From NCBI RefSeq assembly GCF_900091585.1, contig NZ_FMHT01000003.1, positions 2,967,501 through 3,031,500 on the forward strand: a stretch of 64,000 nt of DNA, in the 5' to 3' direction. Position numbers and translations under genes: made by a program. The DNA comes from Micromonospora nigra. GTDB lineage: Bacteria; Actinomycetota; Actinomycetes; Mycobacteriales; Micromonosporaceae. The notes below the pieces were generated by a model. The model ran no database searches, was not told the origin of the DNA, and was given only the letters and a program-made list of their open reading frames with translations. Position 1 is the first letter of the stretch. Each line of letters starts with the position of its first letter. Shown here piece after piece: positions 1 through 9,347 of the stretch.

Positions 1-2
1 CC

Positions 3-2153
3 CGCGACGCCGGCTCCGCGGCGACCGGCGGTGCGAGTACCGACACGGCCGGGACAGCCGAGGCCACCGTCACCGGCACCACGACCGGTGGCGGCAGGAC
101 CGACGTGCAGGATGCCGGTAGCGCGACGGCCGACGCCCCGAAGACCGGTGCGGCCGGGCCGAACACGGTCGACCCCACCGGCCCGAAGACCGGTGGCGGG
201 GACACCGACAGCGGGGGCACCGACAGCGGGGGCACCGGCGCGAAGCCCGGCGAGACCACGGAGCGTGCGAAGGCCGACGCTTCGAAGTCCGACGGCGGTA
301 GGGCGGAGGGCGGTGACGCCGCGGCGAAGGGCGACACCGGGGGCGGCGGTGGCCCCGCCGGGCAGGGCGCGGGCGGCACCACGGCCGACCCGTGGGCCGC
401 CTTCGCGCCCGTCCCCGACACTGCCCCGACGCGCCTCGGCCGAGTGGTCCGCCGGGTCGGCCGGGTCGTCGGTCACGAGTGGACCCTCGCCGCCCTGGCC
501 TCGCTGGCCCTCGCCGTCCTGCTGACCTGGCCCACGCTGCGCTATCCGCAGTACACGCTGCCGCAGGACTACTGGGACCCGAGCCTCCAGGCCTGGCAGA
601 TGGCCTGGTCGGGGCACATCCTGCTGACCAACCCGGCCCAGTTGTGGCACGCCAACACGTTCTATCCCGAGCAGTGGAGCTTCGCCTTCTCCGACACCCT
701 GCTCGGGTACGCCCCGGCGGGCATGATCGGCACCGGCCCCGAGGCCGCGATCCTCCGTTACAACATCATGTTCGTGCTGGCCCACGCGTTGGCGACGTTC
801 GGGGCGTACGCGCTGGCCCGGCAACTCGGCGCGGGCCGGATCGGCGCGGCGGTGGCCGGGGTCAGCTTCACGTACGCGCCCTGGATGCTGGCGCAGGCGG
901 GCCACCTGCACGTGGTGTCCAACGGCGGCATCCCCCTCGCGTTGGCGATGCTGGCACGCGGTCACGGGTGGTCGTTGCGGCACGGCTACCGCCCGGAACG
1001 CCGCCGGGTCGGCTGGGTCTACGCGGGTTGGTTGACGGCGGCGTGGCAGCTCAGTCTCGGCTTCGGCATCGGGCTGCCGTTCGCGTACGTGCTCGCCGGC
1101 ACGGTCCTCGTCGCGGCCGTCACCTGGTACGCCAAGCGGATCCGGGGCCCCCGTCGGCCCTTCGGACGGCCCCTGTTCGTGGCCGACCTGATCGGCGGGC
1201 TGGTCTTCGCCGGGGTCGGCGCGCTCATGGCGATCCCGTACTTCAAGGTCGCGGAACTGCATCCGCACGCCGAGCGGAGCATCGGCGACATCTCGATCTT
1301 CTCGCCGCCGGCAGGCGGGTTCTTCACCGCGCCCGCCGAGTCCCGGGTGTGGGGCAGCCTCCACGAGGGGGCCCGGGCGGTGCTGCCCTGGCATCCGGAG
1401 ATGACGCTCCTGCCGGGCTTCGTGCTCTACGCCCTCGCCGCGGGCGGGCTGTTCTTCTCCGTGTGGCGGGTCCGCCACCGGCTGGTGCTGCTCGCCGGGG
1501 TGCTGGTGGCGATGATCCTGGCGATGGGCACCCAGTTCTTCGACGGCACCTTCACCTACGTGCCGTTGTTCGAGCACCTGCCCGGTTGGAACGGCATCCG
1601 CACCCCGGGCCGGCTGATGCTGTGGGCGACCCTGCTACTGGGGGTGCTGGCCGCAGGCGCCGTCAGCGCTTTCGCCGCCCGGGTGCGGGAGATCTCGGCC
1701 GAGCGGATCCCCTCCTGGCCGAGCCCGTGGCTGCGGCTGGCCACCCTGCTCCCGCTGCTGCTGGTGGTGGTGGAGGGCTTGAACACCACGCCGCACCCGG
1801 TGGTGCCGCCGCAGCCCGCCGTGATGCGGACCCTGGAGGGGCCGCTGCTGGTGCTGCCGACCAGCCAGAACCACGACCAGCCGGCGATGCTCTGGTCGAC
1901 GAGCCGGTTCCAGGACATGGTGAACGGCGGCAGCGGGTTCACGCCGCTGCTGCTGGAGGACGTCCGCCGGGTGACGATCGCCTTCCCCGACCGCACCTCC
2001 GTCGAGTACCTGCGCACGCTGGGCGTGCGGACCGTGGTGATGATGCGCGACCAGGTCGCGGGCACCCCGTGGGAGGTCGGCATCCACGCGCCGGTGAACG
2101 GCCTGGACATCACCCGCGAGGAGTACGGCCGGGCGGTGATCTTCCACCTCTGA
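3..2153 (+). CDS. GT-C-like multi-pass membrane glycosyltransferase, 5' end outside window
   Basis: The frame is open from the window edge to TGA at 2153, so the true start probably lies upstream; GTG at 105 is the only early candidate inside. The first 140 or so codons are a Gly/Thr/Asp/Ala-rich, probably disordered tail (repeats such as GGTDSGGTDS). About ten hydrophobic segments follow, starting at ALASLALAVLLTW. An acidic, aromatic loop right after the first segment (PQDYWDPSLQAW) resembles the first extracytoplasmic loop of GT-C enzymes, which use polyprenyl-phosphate sugars. A soluble C-terminal part ends in IFHL. Fold assignment is by hydrophobicity pattern and loop; substrate unknown. 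It converges on the next gene, also GT-C type, across a shared hairpin. Confidence 0.6.
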   Translation, partial: RDAGSAATGGASTDTAGTAEATVTGTTTGGGRTDVQDAGSATADAPKTGAAGPNTVDPTGPKTGGGDTDSGGTDSGGTGAKPGETTERAKADASKSDGGRAEGGDAAAKGDTGGGGGPAGQGAGGTTADPWAAFAPVPDTAPTRLGRVVRRVGRVVGHEWTLAALASLALAVLLTWPTLRYPQYTLPQDYWDPSLQAWQMAWSGHILLTNPAQLWHANTFYPEQWSFAFSDTLLGYAPAGMIGTGPEAAILRYNIMFVLAHALATFGAYALARQLGAGRIGAAVAGVSFTYAPWMLAQAGHLHVVSNGGIPLALAMLARGHGWSLRHGYRPERRRVGWVYAGWLTAAWQLSLGFGIGLPFAYVLAGTVLVAAVTWYAKRIRGPRRPFGRPLFVADLIGGLVFAGVGALMAIPYFKVAELHPHAERSIGDISIFSPPAGGFFTAPAESRVWGSLHEGARAVLPWHPEMTLLPGFVLYALAAGGLFFSVWRVRHRLVLLAGVLVAMILAMGTQFFDGTFTYVPLFEHLPGWNGIRTPGRLMLWATLLLGVLAAGAVSAFAARVREISAERIPSWPSPWLRLATLLPLLLVVVEGLNTTPHPVVPPQPAVMRTLEGPLLVLPTSQNHDQPAMLWSTSRFQDMVNGGSGFTPLLLEDVRRVTIAFPDRTSVEYLRTLGVRTVVMMRDQVAGTPWEVGIHAPVNGLDITREEYGRAVIFHL

Positions 2154-2160
2154 GGGGGAA

Positions 2161-2191
2161 GGGGCTCGGCTTCCCCCCGGAACCGAGCCCC
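2161..2191. terminator. Bidirectional hairpin between convergent genes
   Basis: A perfect 9-bp stem (GGGGCTCGG at 2161-2169, CCGAGCCCC at 2183-2191) with a 13-nt loop lies in the 42-bp gap between two convergent stop codons. There is no long T-run, so termination is inferred from position and stem strength. Confidence 0.55.
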
Positions 2192-2195
2192 AGCG

Positions 2196-3701
2196 TCAGG
2201 CGGGGGCGGGCTCCACGGTGGAGGCGGTGTCGGGTGCCGGACGGCTACGCCAGCGGTCCACCCACGGGGCGTCGGGGGTGCCGTCGAGGACGCCGCCGTC
2301 CGGGTCGTCGGGGTAGTTGCGCCGCACGGCGTCCTGCTCCGGGTGCAGGATCTCGCGGATCACCAGCCAGCACAGCACGACCACGGTGGCCAGGCGCAGC
2401 GTCGCGGCGAGCACGAACACGCCCTCGGGGAAGACCGGCCGCCCGGTCGCAGCCCCGAGCAGTTGCCCGTAGAAGGCGGCGAAGTAGCAGACCTCCGCGA
2501 CCTGCCAGGCCAGGAACGCCCCCCACTTGGGGCGGGCGAGCACGACCAGCGGCAACAGCCAGAGCACGAACTGCTGGGACCACACCTTGCTGAAGATCAG
2601 GAAAGCGGCGACCACCAGAAAGGCGAGCTGGGCGAGCCGGGGCCGACGCGGGGCCCGCAGCGCCAGCACGGCCACGCCGAGGCAGGCCAGCCCGAAGAGG
2701 GCGTACGACAGGTTGTTGAGCGTGGGGATGTTGCCGTCGAGCCATTGGAAGGGCCCCTGGTCGCCGGGGTCGCCGACTCTGCCGTCGAGGTAGCGCCCGA
2801 TGTACCAGAGCGTCCCCCAGTCGATGGGCCGTTCCGTGTTCAGTTCGAAGAACCGGTCCCAGTTCTCCCGGTAGGGGATGGCCGCCGGCAGGTTGACCGC
2901 CACCAGCGTGACCGCCGCGGTGCCGATGGCGGCCAGCGCGGCCCGCAGCCGCCCGGCCCGGAGCGCCAGGACGAGTATCGGGCCGAGGATGAACAGGGGG
3001 AACATCTTCGCCGCTCCGGCGAGGCCGATCAGGACGCCGGCCAGCACCGGCCGGCGTCGGGCCCAGGCCAGCAGACCGAGCGCGGCCAGACCGATGGCGA
3101 GGAAGTCCCAGTTGACGGTGGCGGTCAGGAACAGCGCCGGGGCGAGCGCGAAGAGGGCGGCGTCCCACGGCCGGCGGCGGCGCAGGGCGAGCAGGCAGGC
3201 CACGGTGACCACCGCCAGCGCGCCGAGCACCACGGCGTTCAGGTTGTAGAACCACTGGCCCTGGTTGATCCCCGGGTCACCCGCGCCGACAGCGTGCACC
3301 GGCAGGCCGAGCGCACCCATGAAGTACCCGGTCAGCACCGGGTACTCGACGGGGTGGTCCGCGTAGGGGACGGCCCCCTCGTGGAGGCGTTCGGCGTAGT
3401 AGAGCGCGAGCACGTCGGTGTAACAGAACCTGGTGTACTGCTCGTTGTCCTGCCACGCGCCGTCCTGACAGGGTGACTTCTGCACCCAGTGCAGGGCCAG
3501 GGTCAGGCAGGTCAGGGCCAGGACGATCCGTACCGCCGTCCAGAACCGCCGCTCCGAGCCGGCGGGCCGGTCGAGGGCGGTCGCGTGGTCGCCGAGAGGG
3601 CCGCCGATGAGGCCGGAGACCCCTCGGACGAAGCCGTCGGAGCGGGACGGGTGGTCGGGGGCACCGGGTTCGTCGATGCCTGGCGTCGACTGCGTGCTCA
3701 T
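2196..3701 (-). CDS. GT87-type polyprenyl-phosphate mannosyltransferase-like membrane protein
   Basis: A 501-residue multi-pass protein of the DUF2029/GT87 GT-C family, whose members move mannose from a polyprenyl-phosphate donor to cell-envelope glycans. ATG at 3701 is chosen because the longer open frame runs back into the penicillin-binding gene; an AGGA lies 9 nt upstream. Residues 1-50 are hydrophilic, then one membrane segment leads into a long external loop rich in Cys, Asp and aromatics (QKSPCQDGAW, YTDVLALYYAERL, YADHPVEYPVLTGY), the usual GT87 acceptor/donor loop, followed by about nine membrane helices and a basic cytoplasmic tail. It follows the class A PBP on the same strand, as mycobacterial Rv0051 follows ponA1. 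The exact sugar acceptor cannot be read from sequence. Confidence 0.75.
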   Translation of the reverse strand: MSTQSTPGIDEPGAPDHPSRSDGFVRGVSGLIGGPLGDHATALDRPAGSERRFWTAVRIVLALTCLTLALHWVQKSPCQDGAWQDNEQYTRFCYTDVLALYYAERLHEGAVPYADHPVEYPVLTGYFMGALGLPVHAVGAGDPGINQGQWFYNLNAVVLGALAVVTVACLLALRRRRPWDAALFALAPALFLTATVNWDFLAIGLAALGLLAWARRRPVLAGVLIGLAGAAKMFPLFILGPILVLALRAGRLRAALAAIGTAAVTLVAVNLPAAIPYRENWDRFFELNTERPIDWGTLWYIGRYLDGRVGDPGDQGPFQWLDGNIPTLNNLSYALFGLACLGVAVLALRAPRRPRLAQLAFLVVAAFLIFSKVWSQQFVLWLLPLVVLARPKWGAFLAWQVAEVCYFAAFYGQLLGAATGRPVFPEGVFVLAATLRLATVVVLCWLVIREILHPEQDAVRRNYPDDPDGGVLDGTPDAPWVDRWRSRPAPDTASTVEPAPA

Positions 3702-3765
3702 GAACGAGCATCCTGCCGTACATCGACCGTCCGCGTCCCGTGCCGCGACGTGTCCGTGCCGAAAA

Positions 3766-3805
3766 CGCCGCCGGCGGCCGGACGGTGGTCCGGCCGCCGG
3801 CGGCG
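3766..3805 (-). terminator. Rho-independent terminator after the class A PBP gene
   Basis: Perfect 17-bp stem (3766-3782 with 3789-3805) and 6-nt loop just beyond the PBP stop. Read on the minus strand, the stem is followed by a TTTT run (AAAA at 3763-3766 on the plus strand). It separates the PBP from the GT87 gene, which may therefore need its own promoter or read-through. Confidence 0.75.
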
Positions 3806-3811
3806 GTGGGG

Positions 3812-6709
3812 TCAGTTCCTCGATCTGGATGGCGGTGGCGGCAGGATCCCGCCACCGTCCCCGCCGGGCCGTGGGTCCGGTAGCTCGATCGGGTCGGTGG
3901 GGCGGTCGTTGCCCCCGCCGTTGTTGCCGCCCCCGTTGTTCCCGCCGTTGTTGCCCCCGCCGTTGTTGCCGCCGGTGAGCTGGCAGAGCAGGTCCTGCGG
4001 CGCGCACCCGTTCTGCGGCGGCTCCGGCGCCGGCTCCTCGCCGTTGCCCGCGTCCTGGTCGCCGATGCCGGTGACGTCGGGCAGGTTGTGGGCGTCCTTG
4101 CCCTTCAGCGCGTCGTCCATGTAGCGCTTCCACAGCCGGGCCGGGTAGTTGCCACCGCCGATGTCGTTGCCGTTCTTGTCGACGATGGTCGGCTTCTTCG
4201 GGTCGCGGCTGCCAACCCACACGGCGGTGGCCACGTTGGGGTCGTAGCCGACCATCCAGGCGTGCGCGTTGCGCGGGGTGCCGTTGTATTCCCAGGTGCC
4301 CGTCTTGCCGGCCGCCTGCCGACCGTCGAGGTTGGCGCCGTTGGCACCGGGGATCTCCTTGAGCACGGCGGTCACCTCCTTGGCGACCTCCGGCCGGATG
4401 ACCTGGGCGGGGCGGAGCTTCTCACCGGTGTTGGGGACCTTGTCCCACTTGCCGGTCGCCTTGTTCTGCTTCTCGACCGTCAGCACGAAGTGGGCCTTGT
4501 TGTAGCGGCCGTCGTTGGCGAGGGTGGCCAGGCCGTTGGCGTGGTCGAGCACGGTGATCGGGTACTGGCCGTAGCCGACCACCCGGTCGAAGTACTTCGG
4601 CGCCAGCTTGTCCGGCTTCTCCTCGGTCAGGTCGTACGGCTTGGGCGGGTCGACCGTCCACATGGTGCTGACGCCGGCCCGGCGGGCCATGTCGATCACC
4701 TTGTCGGGGCCGATCTGCTCGGTCAGGTGGAAGAACGGCACGTTGTACGACTTGACCGTCGACTCCTGGAGCGTGCACCACTTGGCGCAGGCGGCGTTAC
4801 GCCCCGCGTTCTGCACCTTGTCCTTGAAGCCTTCCGGCTTGAAGGGGGTGGAGTCCCAGTGCGACTTGACCGAGATGTTCGCGTTGATGGCCGCGGCGAG
4901 GGTGTAGACCTTGAACGACGAGCCCGGCGGATGGCCGCCGACGATGTCGCCGTTGGCGTTGGTGTTCTTGCCGGCGTAGTCGAAGTCGGCGCCGCTGTCA
5001 CCGCCGTAGTAGGCGAGCACCCGGCCGGTCTTCGGCTCGACCGACACCGCGGCGGCCATCAGGTTCTTCGGCTGCCCGTGGAGCACGGAGCCCTTGCGGC
5101 CGGGCTGGGCCGACTCGATCAGGGCCCTCTGCATCTTCGGGTCGATGGTGGTCTTGATCCGGTAGCCGCCCTCGCGCAGCTCGTCGACGCAGGTCGGCTT
5201 GTCGGCAGCGCCGGAGTCGGAGCAGATGCCCCACTGCTCCATCTCCTGACGGACGTAGTTGACCACGTTGCCCGACGGCGACTTCACGCCGAAGCCGTTG
5301 CCGTCCTTCTTGACCGGCTCCACCTTCGGATACTCGGTCGGCCGTTCGGCGGCGCTGAGCCACCCCTCCGCGACCATGCCGTCGAGCACGTAGTTCCACC
5401 GGCCCTGGGCGTCGGCGAGGTTGACCGCCGGGTCGTAACCCTTGTGGGTGTTGCTGGCCACCGGCTGCTTGATCACGGCGGCGAGCACCGCCCCCTGGGC
5501 CGGGTTCAGCTTGCTGGCGCTGCGCTTGAAGTAGGTCTGCGCCGCCGCCTCGATGCCGTACGCCCCCCGGCCGAAGTAGATGACGTTGAGGTAGTTCTCC
5601 ATGATCTGGTCTTTGGTGAACTGGTCGTTCAGCTTGGAGGCGAGGATGGCCTCCTTGACCTTCCGGGCGTAGCTGTCGTCCTTCAGGTTCTCGTAGGCGT
5701 TGCGGGCGTACTGCTGGGTGATCGTCGAGGCGCCCTGCTTGTCGCCGCCGGAGAGGTTGTTCCACGCGGCCCGGGCGATGCCCTTGTAGTCGACGCCGGA
5801 GTGCCGGTAGAAGTTGCGGTCCTCGGCTGCGGCCACCGCGTGGCGCACGTGCTCCGGGATGTCGTTGATGGTGACGAAGGTGCGGTTCTCGTTGCCGAGC
5901 CTGGCCACCGGGGTCTTGCCGTCCTTCATGTAGACGGTGGTGGACAGCGGCAGCGGGATCTCCTTGGGCAACACCACGTTGGTGGAGTAGTAGGTGAACC
6001 CGACCACGCCGATGCCGGCCAGCATGATGAACACCGCGAACGAGGCGATCAGCAGGTTCATCCGCTTGCGCTTCTTCGCCCGCGCCGTCGCGCCGGGGTC
6101 GCCCGCCCCCCGGCCCGCGCGGCCGGGACCGGTCGGGCCGCCCGGCCCGCCGGGGCCGCCCGCAGCCGGGGAGACACTGGCCCGGCCGCCGACGGCGGCG
6201 CGCCCGCCCCCGGCGGCCCGGCCGCCGACCGGGGCGGCGCCGACGCTGGCCCGCCCGGCGCTGACCGACGCGGAGCCGACCGAGGCGGCACCGACGACGG
6301 CCCGCCCGGCGGGCGCGGGGCTGACCGGCACGGAGGCGCGACCCGGTGCGGGGGAGACGGGGACGGAGGCCCGGCCGCCGGGAGCCGGGGACACCGGCAC
6401 GGAGGCGCGGCCCGCGCCGGCCCGGCCGACCGGGGCGGAGCCGGCGGCGGCCGAGCCGCCACGCGGGGGTACGGCGGCTCCCTGCGGGGGTACGGCCGCC
6501 GAGCCACCGACCGACGCCCGCCCGCCGGCAGCGCGGGGCGTCACCTGGGCACGCCCCGGGGTCGCTCCCTCGGGTGTCGCTGACCAGGTGCTCCCCCGCG
6601 CGTCACCACCCTGCCGGTGGTACGCGTCGCCGCCCTGGCCCGGGTCGCCGTTCTGGCCCGGGATCTGGGCCCGCCCGTGTGGGGAGCTGGGATCGCCGTA
6701 CGAGTTCAT
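3812..6709 (-). CDS. ponA: Bifunctional class A penicillin-binding protein
   Basis: A 965-residue cell-wall synthase that polymerises lipid II (glycosyltransferase GT51) and cross-links peptides (transpeptidase). Residues 1-210 form an Ala/Pro/Gly/Ser-rich cytoplasmic tail with repeats of the ASVPVSPAP type; one membrane helix lies near 217-240. The GT51 domain carries the catalytic-Glu motif AAAEDRNFYRHSGVD near residue 293. The transpeptidase domain has SSFK near 596, SYN and KTGTW near 800, so both activities look intact. The C-terminus is a short Gly/Asn tract (GGNNGGGNNGG) plus a proline-rich end. The ATG at 6709 opens the hydrophilic tail. Neighbouring DUF5318 and GT87 genes match mycobacterial ponA1 context. 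Disordered tails at both ends are common in actinobacterial PBPs. Confidence 0.93.
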   Translation of the reverse strand: MNSYGDPSSPHGRAQIPGQNGDPGQGGDAYHRQGGDARGSTWSATPEGATPGRAQVTPRAAGGRASVGGSAAVPPQGAAVPPRGGSAAAGSAPVGRAGAGRASVPVSPAPGGRASVPVSPAPGRASVPVSPAPAGRAVVGAASVGSASVSAGRASVGAAPVGGRAAGGGRAAVGGRASVSPAAGGPGGPGGPTGPGRAGRGAGDPGATARAKKRKRMNLLIASFAVFIMLAGIGVVGFTYYSTNVVLPKEIPLPLSTTVYMKDGKTPVARLGNENRTFVTINDIPEHVRHAVAAAEDRNFYRHSGVDYKGIARAAWNNLSGGDKQGASTITQQYARNAYENLKDDSYARKVKEAILASKLNDQFTKDQIMENYLNVIYFGRGAYGIEAAAQTYFKRSASKLNPAQGAVLAAVIKQPVASNTHKGYDPAVNLADAQGRWNYVLDGMVAEGWLSAAERPTEYPKVEPVKKDGNGFGVKSPSGNVVNYVRQEMEQWGICSDSGAADKPTCVDELREGGYRIKTTIDPKMQRALIESAQPGRKGSVLHGQPKNLMAAAVSVEPKTGRVLAYYGGDSGADFDYAGKNTNANGDIVGGHPPGSSFKVYTLAAAINANISVKSHWDSTPFKPEGFKDKVQNAGRNAACAKWCTLQESTVKSYNVPFFHLTEQIGPDKVIDMARRAGVSTMWTVDPPKPYDLTEEKPDKLAPKYFDRVVGYGQYPITVLDHANGLATLANDGRYNKAHFVLTVEKQNKATGKWDKVPNTGEKLRPAQVIRPEVAKEVTAVLKEIPGANGANLDGRQAAGKTGTWEYNGTPRNAHAWMVGYDPNVATAVWVGSRDPKKPTIVDKNGNDIGGGNYPARLWKRYMDDALKGKDAHNLPDVTGIGDQDAGNGEEPAPEPPQNGCAPQDLLCQLTGGNNGGGNNGGNNGGGNNGGGNDRPTDPIELPDPRPGGDGGGILPPPPSRSRN

Positions 6710-6906
6710 TCCTCACACCCTGCCGTCGCGGTGGTACGCGGTCGCGTCGCCACCGGTTTGCCGTGAGTTGGGACACCAGTCGAGCCGGGCACGCGGGTGC
6801 CCGGCGCCAGATGCCAGATCGCAATCAGTCGGACTAATCCGACTTGAGAGCCCTCGGTCGCCCCGGCCGTGCACATTCCGGCCGGGGCCGGCCGATCGAG
6901 CTGGGA

Positions 6907-7365
6907 TCACCGTTGCGCCTCTCGCCTCCGCCGGTCGACCGGGGCAGCGGCCATGGCGGTCGCACCCACCGCGCCCTGCTCCGATTCGTTCTCCCCGGTC
7001 AACCCGTCCCGCCCGAGCAGGTACTGCTCCACGAGATGGTTCCAGTCACAGCCGGGACACACCTCCACCACGAAGACCTGGAACTCACGCAGCGTCATCG
7101 CCAGCTCGGGCAACTCGGCGAGGGTCCGCGCCTGGCCGGCGGACTGCCTGAGTTCGTCCCCGTAAATGTAGTGGACGCGGGTCAGGTTCTCGCTCCGGCA
7201 GATCGGGCACCGGTCCTCGGTCGGTTCCCCGTGGAACCGCGCCGCGTTCTTCAGGTAGGGCGACGCGTCGCACACGTCGTACGTGCCGATCCGGCCGGCG
7301 AGGAGCTCACGCAGCACCGCTCGCTTCTGAAGCGAGTAGTCGACGACCTGGCGCTGCGTACGCAT
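6907..7365 (-). CDS. DUF5318 family protein
   Basis: A 152-residue protein of unknown function, recognised as DUF5318 by overall sequence and by position beside ponA (mycobacterial Rv0049 in the same place). Visible features are two Cys pairs that could bind a metal, CPIC near residue 58 and CPGC near 103, and a conserved aromatic segment between them (VHYIYGDELRQS). The last 30 residues are basic and low complexity. No membrane segment or signal is seen. The two CPxC pairs suggest a small zinc-ribbon fold, which is inference only. It is transcribed away from padR-ino1. Confidence 0.75.
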   Translation of the reverse strand: MRTQRQVVDYSLQKRAVLRELLAGRIGTYDVCDASPYLKNAARFHGEPTEDRCPICRSENLTRVHYIYGDELRQSAGQARTLAELPELAMTLREFQVFVVEVCPGCDWNHLVEQYLLGRDGLTGENESEQGAVGATAMAAAPVDRRRREAQR

Positions 7366-7472
7366 GCGGCAAAGGGTACGCGGTCTCGTCTGACGAGGCG
7401 ACCACCGTCACCATCCGTGACAGCGGAACCTCGGAGCGGGGGTTTGCCCTGATCACGATGAGCCGCTACGGT

Positions 7473-7497
7473 GCGATGTATCGGTCCGATACATCGC
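7473..7497. promoter_or_regulatory. Perfect palindrome, probable PadR operator
   Basis: A 25-bp perfect inverted repeat (GCGATGTATCGG at 7473-7484 and its complement at 7486-7497) centred about 48 bp before the padR start. It contains ATGT and ACAT half-sites, the type bound by PadR repressors, so autoregulation of the padR-ino1 pair is likely. Confidence 0.75.
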
Positions 7498-7532
7498 CGC
7501 GGTTAGCGCTCCGCGCACAGGGTAAAGGAAGG

Positions 7533-8177
7533 ATGGCCGTGCTGGAACTCGCCATCCTCGGCCTGTTGCAGGAAGCCCCGATGCACGGCTACGAGCTCCG
7601 CAAGGAGCTGACCGCCAAGCTCGGGGCGATCAGGGCAGCCATCAGCTACGGCTCGCTCTACCCGACCCTGCGCCGACTCCAGGCGGCGGGGTGGATCGCC
7701 GAGGCCGCCGAGACACCCGCCACCGCCGAGGAGGTTCCCGCGCTGACCAGCCGACGAGGTCGGGTGGTCTACAAGATCACCGCGGAGGGCAAGGAACGCT
7801 TCGCCCAGCTCATCGCGCAGGCCGGCCCCGAGACGTACGGCGACACGGGTTTCGGCGTGCACTTCGCGTTCTTCGCACGGACCGACCAGGCGACCCGACT
7901 GCGCATCCTGGAGGGTCGCCGCCGCACGATCGAGGAACGTCGCGAAGGGCTTCGCGACATGCTGGGCCGGGCGGCCGAGCGCCTCGACGCGTACACCCTG
8001 GAACTGCAACGCCACGGCCTGGACGCCTGTGAGCGTGAGGTCCGCTGGCTGGAGGAGCTCATCGCCAACGAGCGCTCCGGCCGAGCCCCGACGGTCCCGG
8101 ACACCGGGACGGCCGGCGGCCGACGAGAAGACAACAGCCCGCCTCCGCCTGGAGAGTCCAGGAAAGAGCGGCCGTGA
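7533..8177 (+). CDS. PadR family transcriptional regulator
   Basis: A 214-residue repressor-type protein. The N-terminal PadR winged helix is clear ([26 protein letters not shown], then [18 protein letters not shown] for the recognition helix), followed by a helical dimerisation half (residues 105-190) and a polar tail. ATG at 7533 is preferred over upstream starts because the PadR fold begins exactly there and AAAGGAAGG precedes it. It ends 23 bp before ino1 and a perfect palindrome lies just upstream, so it probably controls itself and ino1. The same pairing (Rv0047c with ino1) is known in mycobacteria. The effector ligand is unknown. Confidence 0.88.
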   Translation: MAVLELAILGLLQEAPMHGYELRKELTAKLGAIRAAISYGSLYPTLRRLQAAGWIAEAAETPATAEEVPALTSRRGRVVYKITAEGKERFAQLIAQAGPETYGDTGFGVHFAFFARTDQATRLRILEGRRRTIEERREGLRDMLGRAAERLDAYTLELQRHGLDACEREVRWLEELIANERSGRAPTVPDTGTAGGRREDNSPPPPGESRKERP

Positions 8178-8200
8178 CAGAGAAGAAGGAGGCAAACGCG

Positions 8201-9280
8201 ATGGGCTCCGTCCGCGTCGCCATCGTCGGTGTGGGGAACTGCGCCTCGTCCCTGGTACAGGGCGTCGAGTACTACCGGAACGCCGACCCGAACGACCGCG
8301 TCCCGGGTCTCATGCACGTCACCTTCGGCGACTACCACGTCTCCGACGTGCAGTTCGTCGCGGCGTTCGATGTCGACGCCAAGAAGGTGGGCATGGACCT
8401 CGCGGAGGCGATCGTCGCCAGCGAGAACAACACCATCAAGCTCTGCGACGTGCCGCCGACCGGCGTCAGCGTGCAGCGCGGCCCGACCTTCGACGGTCTG
8501 GGACAGTACTACCGCGAGATCGTCGAGGAGTCCGACGCCACGCCGGTCGACGTGGCGCAGGCGCTGCGCGACGCGCAGGTCGACGTCGTCGTCTCCTACC
8601 TGCCGGTCGGCTCCGAGCAGGCCGACAAGTTCTACGCCCAGGCCGCGATCGACGCCGGCTGCGCGTTCGTCAACGCCCTGCCGGTCTTCATCGCCTCCGA
8701 CCCCGAGTGGGCGCAGAAGTTCACCGACGCGGGCCTGCCCATCGTCGGCGACGACATCAAGAGCCAGGTCGGTGCCACCATCGTGCACCGCGCCCTGGCG
8801 AAGCTGTTCGAGGACCGGGGCGTGGAGCTGCTGCGCACGTACCAGCTCAACTTCGGCGGCAACATGGACTTCATGAACATGCTGGAGCGCAACCGCCTGG
8901 TCTCGAAGAAGATCTCGAAGACCCAGTCGGTGACGTCCCAGGTGCCGCACGAGATGGCCAAGAGCGACGTGCACATCGGCCCGTCGGACCACGTGCCGTG
9001 GCTCGACGACCGCAAGTGGGCCTACATCCGCCTGGAGGGCCGCTCCTTCGGCGACACCCCGCTCAACGCCGAGCTCAAGCTCGAGGTGTGGGACTCGCCG
9101 AACTCGGCCGGTGTCATCATCGACGCCGTCCGGGCTGCGAAGATCGCCCTGGACCGGAAGATCGGCGGCCCGATCCTGTCGGCCTCGTCGTACTTCATGA
9201 AGTCCCCGCCCGTGCAGTACGCCGACCACGACGCGCACGCCGCCGTGGAGGCGTTCATCGCCGGCGAGGTCGAGCGCTGA
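8201..9280 (+). CDS. ino1: Inositol-3-phosphate synthase
   Basis: A 359-residue NAD-dependent enzyme that turns glucose 6-phosphate into inositol 3-phosphate, the first step towards mycothiol, phosphatidylinositol and its mannosides. ATG at 8201 is chosen because AAGGAGG lies at 8186-8192 with an 8-nt gap; the frame also opens at GTG 8174 overlapping the padR stop. The Rossmann motif is [16 protein letters not shown] at the N-terminus; typical family segments include [14 protein letters not shown] and the lysine-rich [16 protein letters not shown] region. It is co-directional with padR and closes at a strong hairpin. Confidence 0.95.
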   Translation: MGSVRVAIVGVGNCASSLVQGVEYYRNADPNDRVPGLMHVTFGDYHVSDVQFVAAFDVDAKKVGMDLAEAIVASENNTIKLCDVPPTGVSVQRGPTFDGLGQYYREIVEESDATPVDVAQALRDAQVDVVVSYLPVGSEQADKFYAQAAIDAGCAFVNALPVFIASDPEWAQKFTDAGLPIVGDDIKSQVGATIVHRALAKLFEDRGVELLRTYQLNFGGNMDFMNMLERNRLVSKKISKTQSVTSQVPHEMAKSDVHIGPSDHVPWLDDRKWAYIRLEGRSFGDTPLNAELKLEVWDSPNSAGVIIDAVRAAKIALDRKIGGPILSASSYFMKSPPVQYADHDAHAAVEAFIAGEVER

Positions 9281-9299
9281 CGCGCCACCCCCGCAGCAT

Positions 9300-9339
9300 C
9301 GGCGAGGGCCGGGTCCGACCGTGGATCCGGCCCTCGCCG
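9300..9339. terminator. Long hairpin between convergent ino1 and ogt
   Basis: A perfect 13-bp stem (9300-9312 with 9327-9339) extends inward by about four more pairs around a GACCGT loop. It fills the gap between two convergent stop codons and probably ends transcription from both sides. Confidence 0.75.
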
Positions 9340-9347
9340 TCGGCAGC

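Noticed and set aside
4088..6583. 831-codon open frame on the plus strand
   Set aside because: It is the antisense shadow of the class A PBP gene; Val/Gly/Asp/Leu-rich without any domain, as expected from GC-rich antisense frames.
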